64,000 nucleotides of DNA, from positions 2,124,822,024 through 2,124,886,023 of the forward strand of contig OY728122.1 in assembly GCA_963277665.1 (NCBI GenBank), in the 5' to 3' direction. The stretch comes from Viscum album (lineage: Eukaryota > Streptophyta > Magnoliopsida > Santalales > Viscaceae). The notes beneath the pieces were generated by a model, which worked only from the letters and a program-made list of their open reading frames with translations, ran no database searches and had not been told where the DNA came from. A program made the position numbers and the translations under genes. Shown here piece after piece: positions 59,280-64,000 of the stretch (positions within the stretch are counted from its first letter, which is position 1; the number at the start of each line of letters is the position of its first letter).

Positions 59280-60960
59280 ATATGTAAAAAATAGATAATT
59301 ATAGATAGAACAAGTTTAATTTATTTTCAATATTGAAAAATTATATTTTATATAGATATATTCACTATAAGAATATAATGCAATTTTCTAATGCAAAAGG
59401 AAATTATTCTAATTCTTAGTAAATTTGTTTATAATGATTATATAGTTTTATTTATAGGATTTATTTAAAAATTTTAGAATTAAAATTTTTCTAAATTAAA
59501 ATAATTTTTTAAATCGTCATATCAAAATTATATTTGGGTGAAATTTTGGTATTTTCCGGAAAATATTGATTTTCAGAAAATAATAAAAAATATGTTTTTT
59601 GTAAAACCGTTATTAATTTTCATTATATAATGTAATTTGAAGGTGAAATTTGATAATAAAGTTAAAAATGATTTTTTCATTATAAATAATATATTTAATC
59701 ATAAATTATTCATCAATATAACTGAGTTTGGAATAAGTTCAATTTTATGCTTAAAAACACATTTTGTTTTCTAAAAACTATTTTTATTTTATTTAAATGT
59801 TAAATTAATTTCTACCTATTATATAAATTTAATTTTAAAAAATATATTCCATATTTCCAATCATGAGGTAAAAATATGATAAATAGTTCCGTTTGATTCT
59901 TGGTCATTATGAATTGTAACCATAGTAAATATTTTTCACTCTGATAAGGGTAAATCAAGTAATTAAGGGTTAAACATATTATGACAGGGACTAAAAATAA
60001 CTAATTTTTTTGAATTTAATATATGTTTTGAGTTTTTTTCAACTGTTTTCATCAAATATTCTAATTTATAGAAATTATTTTACCATTTTTCTTTTAAAAT
60101 TAATTAGATATTACTTTGAGTAAATATAAAGTAAAAAATGCCACTATATTTCTTTAAATATCAATAATATTTTGTGACATGGATAAAAAATATATTTTAT
60201 TTTTTAAATGGTTATTTTACATGTAAATTATTTTTTTATCATGGTACTATATTTTTAATTTTTATTTAATCACTGATTACCTTAAATTCTTATGTAATTC
60301 TGACACAACACTTATGCAAGCAATAGAAAAATCATGTAAATGGTATTAGAAACTCTTAATGAATTTTTTTGTGTGCGTTATAGTTTAAAAAGAATTTTAT
60401 ATACAAATATAACATATTGGGGATGTTTTTATGGTTTATATTCTAATTTATTTTTTTTTATGTTTATTTTAATGTCAAATTAATTGAATAGTTCAAAAAA
60501 TGACATTAATGATATTTTATAATAAGTAATATTTTATTAAATAATTTAAAATTACAATAAATACTATATCATTAGAAATTAATGATATTTGGTAAAAAAT
60601 ATCAACCATATTCCATTTATGTGTCATTTAGAATTTTATAGTAACTTTCATGACCACTAATTTTTAAAAATATTAATATCACTGTAATTATCAAAAGGGT
60701 TATGAGTGGGTTAAAACACATAGATAAGGGTTAAAATGATCAAAACATTAATTTTATGAGTTGATTTATACCTATTGAGTAGGTATTTTTTTTCAAAAAT
60801 ACTCTATATTTTTATGATGATTTTGATTCTCACAAATACCCTTATATGTTATTCTAATGATTTTACATTAAGTATATTTCAAGAAATTAATATTCTTTAT
60901 TTTCCCAACTTTGGAATAATATTAAAACATATGATTCACATAAAATATTTATAAAAATAT
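59280..60960 (+). other. AT-rich tract resembling the U3 of LTR C
   Basis: The stretch 59518-59585 (ATCAAAATTA..GGGTGAAATTTTGGTATTTT) aligns by eye with LTR C near 18850-18910. AAGGGTAAATCAAGTAATTAAGG near 59945 resembles LTR C near 10755. The orientation is plus, opposite to element E, so it is probably a separate old LTR relic. No coding motif is visible. Confidence 0.4.
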
Positions 60961-61002
60961 TCTGAAAACTATTCAGCGTGTTCTGGAAACACTGTTCATA
61001 CC

Positions 61003-61178
61003 TTACATTGATAGAAAATTGTGGTAAAAGAATCTTACATTTGGAAGGAACATTACGTTTGTTATATGAGAAAAGTATGGTTAATCGACATTACATTGAT
61101 AGAAAAGTATAGTAAAGGAACCTTAAATTTTGAAGGAACCTTACATTTTTTATATGAGAAAAGTGTGGATGAAGTACC
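61003..61178 (+). repeat. 88-bp tandem duplication
   Basis: TTACATTGATAGAAAA begins at 61003 and again at 61091. Each copy continues with GGAAGGAAC/TGAAGGAACC and TTATATGAGAAAAGT. Looser copies of the ACCTTACnTT word continue to about 61290. Confidence 0.82.
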
Positions 61179-61179
61179 T

Positions 61180-62468
61180 TACGTAAGTATGGATCCTTAG
61201 GTTTGATTCACAAAAGTAAGGATCATCAACCCAACTTTTGTGATGAACCTTATGTTTTGTCAAAAGTATTGATCATTTACCTTACATTATGAAGTAATGA
61301 AAATCATGGATCATATAATATACATTGGAAAGTTGATTTTTTTTGGATCATCAAACTTACATTTTTAATCAACTATATGTTTGGAACCCAACGTTTGACT
61401 TATTCAAACGTGAGATATTTGAATTTGTGACTTTATTGTACAATGGTCTTTAGCGGAAAATTAGGCAGATTTCAGGCTCAATATAAATCCCGTTTTAAAG
61501 TGCATATTTGATTGATTTAAATCCATTTATACGTGATTCAAAGGATCGATTTAAAAGAAGTATTTCATGCCGATTATTAAGGAATGTTACGTCCTCTCTA
61601 TTATTCAAATTTTTTGAATATTTCTATCTATTAGGAGACTTTGTGGATATGAATTTACGAATATTTCACTCGTGTTTATTCTATATATTCTTATTATCTA
61701 AATTTCTTGTAGTACATACATGTGACACTATATCTCTTGAATTCACGACAATTACAAAATTAAAATATATAGATATTCGAGTTTCACAAAAACAGAGATA
61801 CACTTATTCTTTAAAAAGATCTTTTATAGATCTTGTACAAAAAAGAAAGACCAGATTCTGTTTTATATCAGCAAGAGAAAAATTAATTATTTATATATTC
61901 TACATGGGATATCTATCATGAATCCTCTACTAATTTGATGCTTAATATATTTGAACATCAGTTGCAACCGGATCGATTCTAAACTTCCCTTATCTGAAGA
62001 ACATCCTTTCTGAAGATGACTATCCATTAACTGTCAGTTGCATACTACTACGACTATAAAGATCAATCAGAAATTATTTTTCAAAGCAATAATCTTTTAT
62101 TTTGAGCATCGGCTTCTCATACAAAGCTATTTTGATGGGTTCTATGTTTTGAACAAGAAGAATCTTTTTTGGCCTAAATTTATAAAGGTGTAAATTTCTT
62201 ACACTTAGTTGTGGATGGTCTTATGAAAAGAGGACTGACTAGTAAAAATCAACAATCTTGTGAAGAAGGGCATTGGTGGAGTGGATTAGGGGATCTTTTT
62301 GACCTGAACCACTATAAATATTTTCTCTCTAATATCTATTTTTTTCGTTTCATAAACAATCTGATAAAGATAAATTACAAAATTGATTGTCATAAATATT
62401 TCTCAAGAGGTTTTGGAAGACACAATTAACCCCTCTCTTGAGTATATTTATCATAACATGATACATCA
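61180..62468 (+). repeat. 5' LTR of copia element F (3' part)
   Basis: The right end reads AACCCCTCTCTTGAGTATAT and then GATACATCA, next to a primer site. Upstream, CTTGTGAAGAAGGGCATTGGTGGAGTGG and GAACCACTATAAA match the layout of plant copia LTRs of the SIRE/Maximus type as I know it. The left border was not found. The 137-codon frame at 61508-61921 has no recognisable motif and is treated as LTR sequence. Confidence 0.6.
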
Positions 62469-62470
62469 AT

Positions 62471-62482
62471 TGGTATTAATGG
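62471..62482 (+). promoter_or_regulatory. Primer binding site of copia element F (degenerate)
   Basis: TGGTATTAATGG follows the LTR end and resembles TGGTATCAGAGC. Confidence 0.6.
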
Positions 62483-62561
62483 GATGGGATTTTTTTAAAG
62501 ATATAATAGACTGAATGTAAAGGATTATACAGATATCTCAATTAATGATACCCGAGAGGGA

Positions 62562-64000
62562 ATGATAATGATTCGAGCTTCATAATTTAGTGGTGAAAAC
62601 TATGGATGTTGGAAATCGAGGATTAACATCTACTTGAATAATATTGGATACATAGTCTACTAATTTTTTTTACTCCTTATAAAATTCATGAGAAACCTAA
62701 AACATAGAGTGCATATACTGAAGCAGAGTATGACATAAAATAAAAAGCTATGAATAATATCATATGTGGTCTAGGAACAGATGAATTTAATTGAGTATCT
62801 CAATGTCCGACCGCTTATGAGATGCAGAAGACCACTGTAGTTACTTATGAAGGAATTGAAAATATAAGACAAATTATGTATGCTATAATAAAGATGAAAT
62901 TTGATACATTTAGAATTCTTGATGGTGAAAGAATCACTCAGATTAATGGAAGTATTTTAGAGATAGTCCAAAACATTACTACCTTGGGAGATCCAGTCAC
63001 ACCAGAAGATCACGCCACGAAAGTATAGAGAGTACTTCCAACCCAATGGAATGGGATATCAGTTGCTATTAGGAAATCATCACCAGTTAAAAATCTAACT
63101 ATTTGATAATTGATTGGAACCTTGATGATGTATGAATATGAGATAGAATATGAGGCTAATGGTCATAAATTTTTGATGAAAAGAGAAAATAATATTTTGG
63201 AAGTTACATCTCACAAGAAGAGTACAAAGATAAAATAAGAGATAAAAAAGAAGAAAGTTCTGACACATCTGATTCTGAGATGGAACTGGCACAAATGTAT
63301 AAAAAATTCAGAAACTTTTATAAGATAAATAAAGAATTCAGAAAATATTTCAATTAATATGAGAATGATCTAAGGGAAGTCATATGCTATGAATAAAAGA
63401 AAATGGGTCATATAAGGTCTTTCTGTCCTATGATAAAAAGAGAAAAGAAAAATATGTTTTTCAAAAATACAAATTATGAGCAGAAATATAAAAGAGCAAT
63501 GAAAGCTACATGGAGTGTTTCTGAAGACTCCAACAGCTCATCAAAGTCTGACTCAGAAAACGAAGAATCAAATATAAAAGAAAACATGTTCTTCATGGAT
63601 AAAGATAATGAGGTACAATATTATTACTCTTCCAATTATAATTCTGACACTAGCTGCTCAAATGAATAACTAGAAACCTACTGTAATATTGAAGAAGAAA
63701 AATATGATTCCTTATTTAATAATCATAAATCACTGAAAAATATTAACCACACAATTTTTGGAGAAAGATACACTTTTCTCAAACAACATGAAGAATTAAT
63801 TAAGAAATATAACTTATCTGACACAAATAGTACATTTCATGAAACAATGATCAAAACACTCCAAGATGAAGTAGAAACCTACAAAAGTATAGCTCTCTCT
63901 TTTTACAAATGGAGAAAATACATTAAATGAAATTATTGGTAAGTATGTGATTAAGAAAGAAAGATATAGAATAGGCAGTAGAGGTGAGAAACCTAAACTG
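62562..64000 (+). pseudogene. Gag of copia element F, continues past the right edge
   Basis: From ATG 62562: FSGENYGCWKSRINIYL (the FxGxNYxxWKxRM start of copia Gag), then in shifted frames TTVVTYEGIENI, FRILDGERITQ, RVLPTQWN, LIGTLMMYEYE, which are landmarks of the UBN2/gag-polypeptide domain. A CCHC knuckle lies at 63385-63426: Cys, His and last Cys are present, but the second Cys position is TAA (63394-63396). An acidic Ser-rich stretch (SVSEDSNSSSKSDSENEES) and a Lys/Glu-rich part follow, as in this family. Stops and frameshifts show it is dead. Confidence 0.8.

Noticed and set aside
61508..61921. A 137-codon open frame on the plus strand, considered as a host or organellar gene
   Set aside because: No recognisable domain, and its place just upstream of a copia LTR end makes it LTR sequence.

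Overview
The window is plant nuclear DNA made almost entirely of transposable elements in several layers. I found no host protein gene, tRNA, rRNA or CRISPR array. The evidence for a plant is the set of element families: Ty3/gypsy elements with chromodomain-type integrase tails, initiator-Met-tRNA primer sites and 2-4 kb LTRs; a plant LINE with zf-RVT and RNase H regions; Ty1/copia remnants; and a CACTA-like DNA transposon. Species cannot be told from the sequence. A large, repeat-rich seed-plant genome fits best.

Left block (1-28262), nested like Russian dolls. The oldest layer is a minus-strand gypsy element (A): RT at 1335-2350, a gag piece at 24827-25240 and a candidate 5' LTR at 25876-28262. 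A plus-strand LINE 3' end with an A-rich tail (1-1325) interrupts A on the left. A second gypsy element (B, plus strand, 2897-24749, LTRs of 2210 and 2209 bp) sits inside A, with flanking repeats TGGTA/TGGAA. B is riddled with stops. A third gypsy element (C, plus strand, 10261-22210, LTRs of 3604 and 3602 bp, 5-bp duplication GATAT) sits inside the integrase gene of B. C is the youngest: its LTRs differ by only a few percent, and gag-pol stays in one frame from 14089 to 18570 with only three nonsense codons.

Middle block (28263-48393). AT-rich DNA is followed by a minus-strand copia RNase H relic (30356-30830), an LTR-like tract with about 37-bp tandem units (31100-34160), and a degenerate plus-strand gypsy element (D, 35080-48393). 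D keeps a gag relic and has lost most or all of pol. It contains a 5.8 kb CACTA-like transposon (38174-43996) flanked by GTG/GTG.

Right block (48394-64000). This holds possible LTR relics, a 116-bp foldback (MITE-like) element, microsatellites, a minus-strand chromovirus relic (E: chromodomain, integrase, RT and gag from 56300 to 59060) with a 15-bp minisatellite in its probable LTR, an AT-rich tract resembling the C LTR, an 88-bp tandem repeat, and the 5' part of a plus-strand copia element (F: LTR end, primer site and gag, running off the right edge).

The most unusual signal is in the LTR of C. A perfect 8-bp inverted repeat surrounds the TATA box. Downstream, in what should be the transcribed leader, two copies of an identical 30-nt core each sit inside different but self-complementary arms, and further on lies a cluster of mutually exclusive inverted repeats. 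These features recur in both LTRs, with one arm mismatch in the 3' copy of the second module, and are the best candidates here for an undescribed functional RNA or DNA structure.
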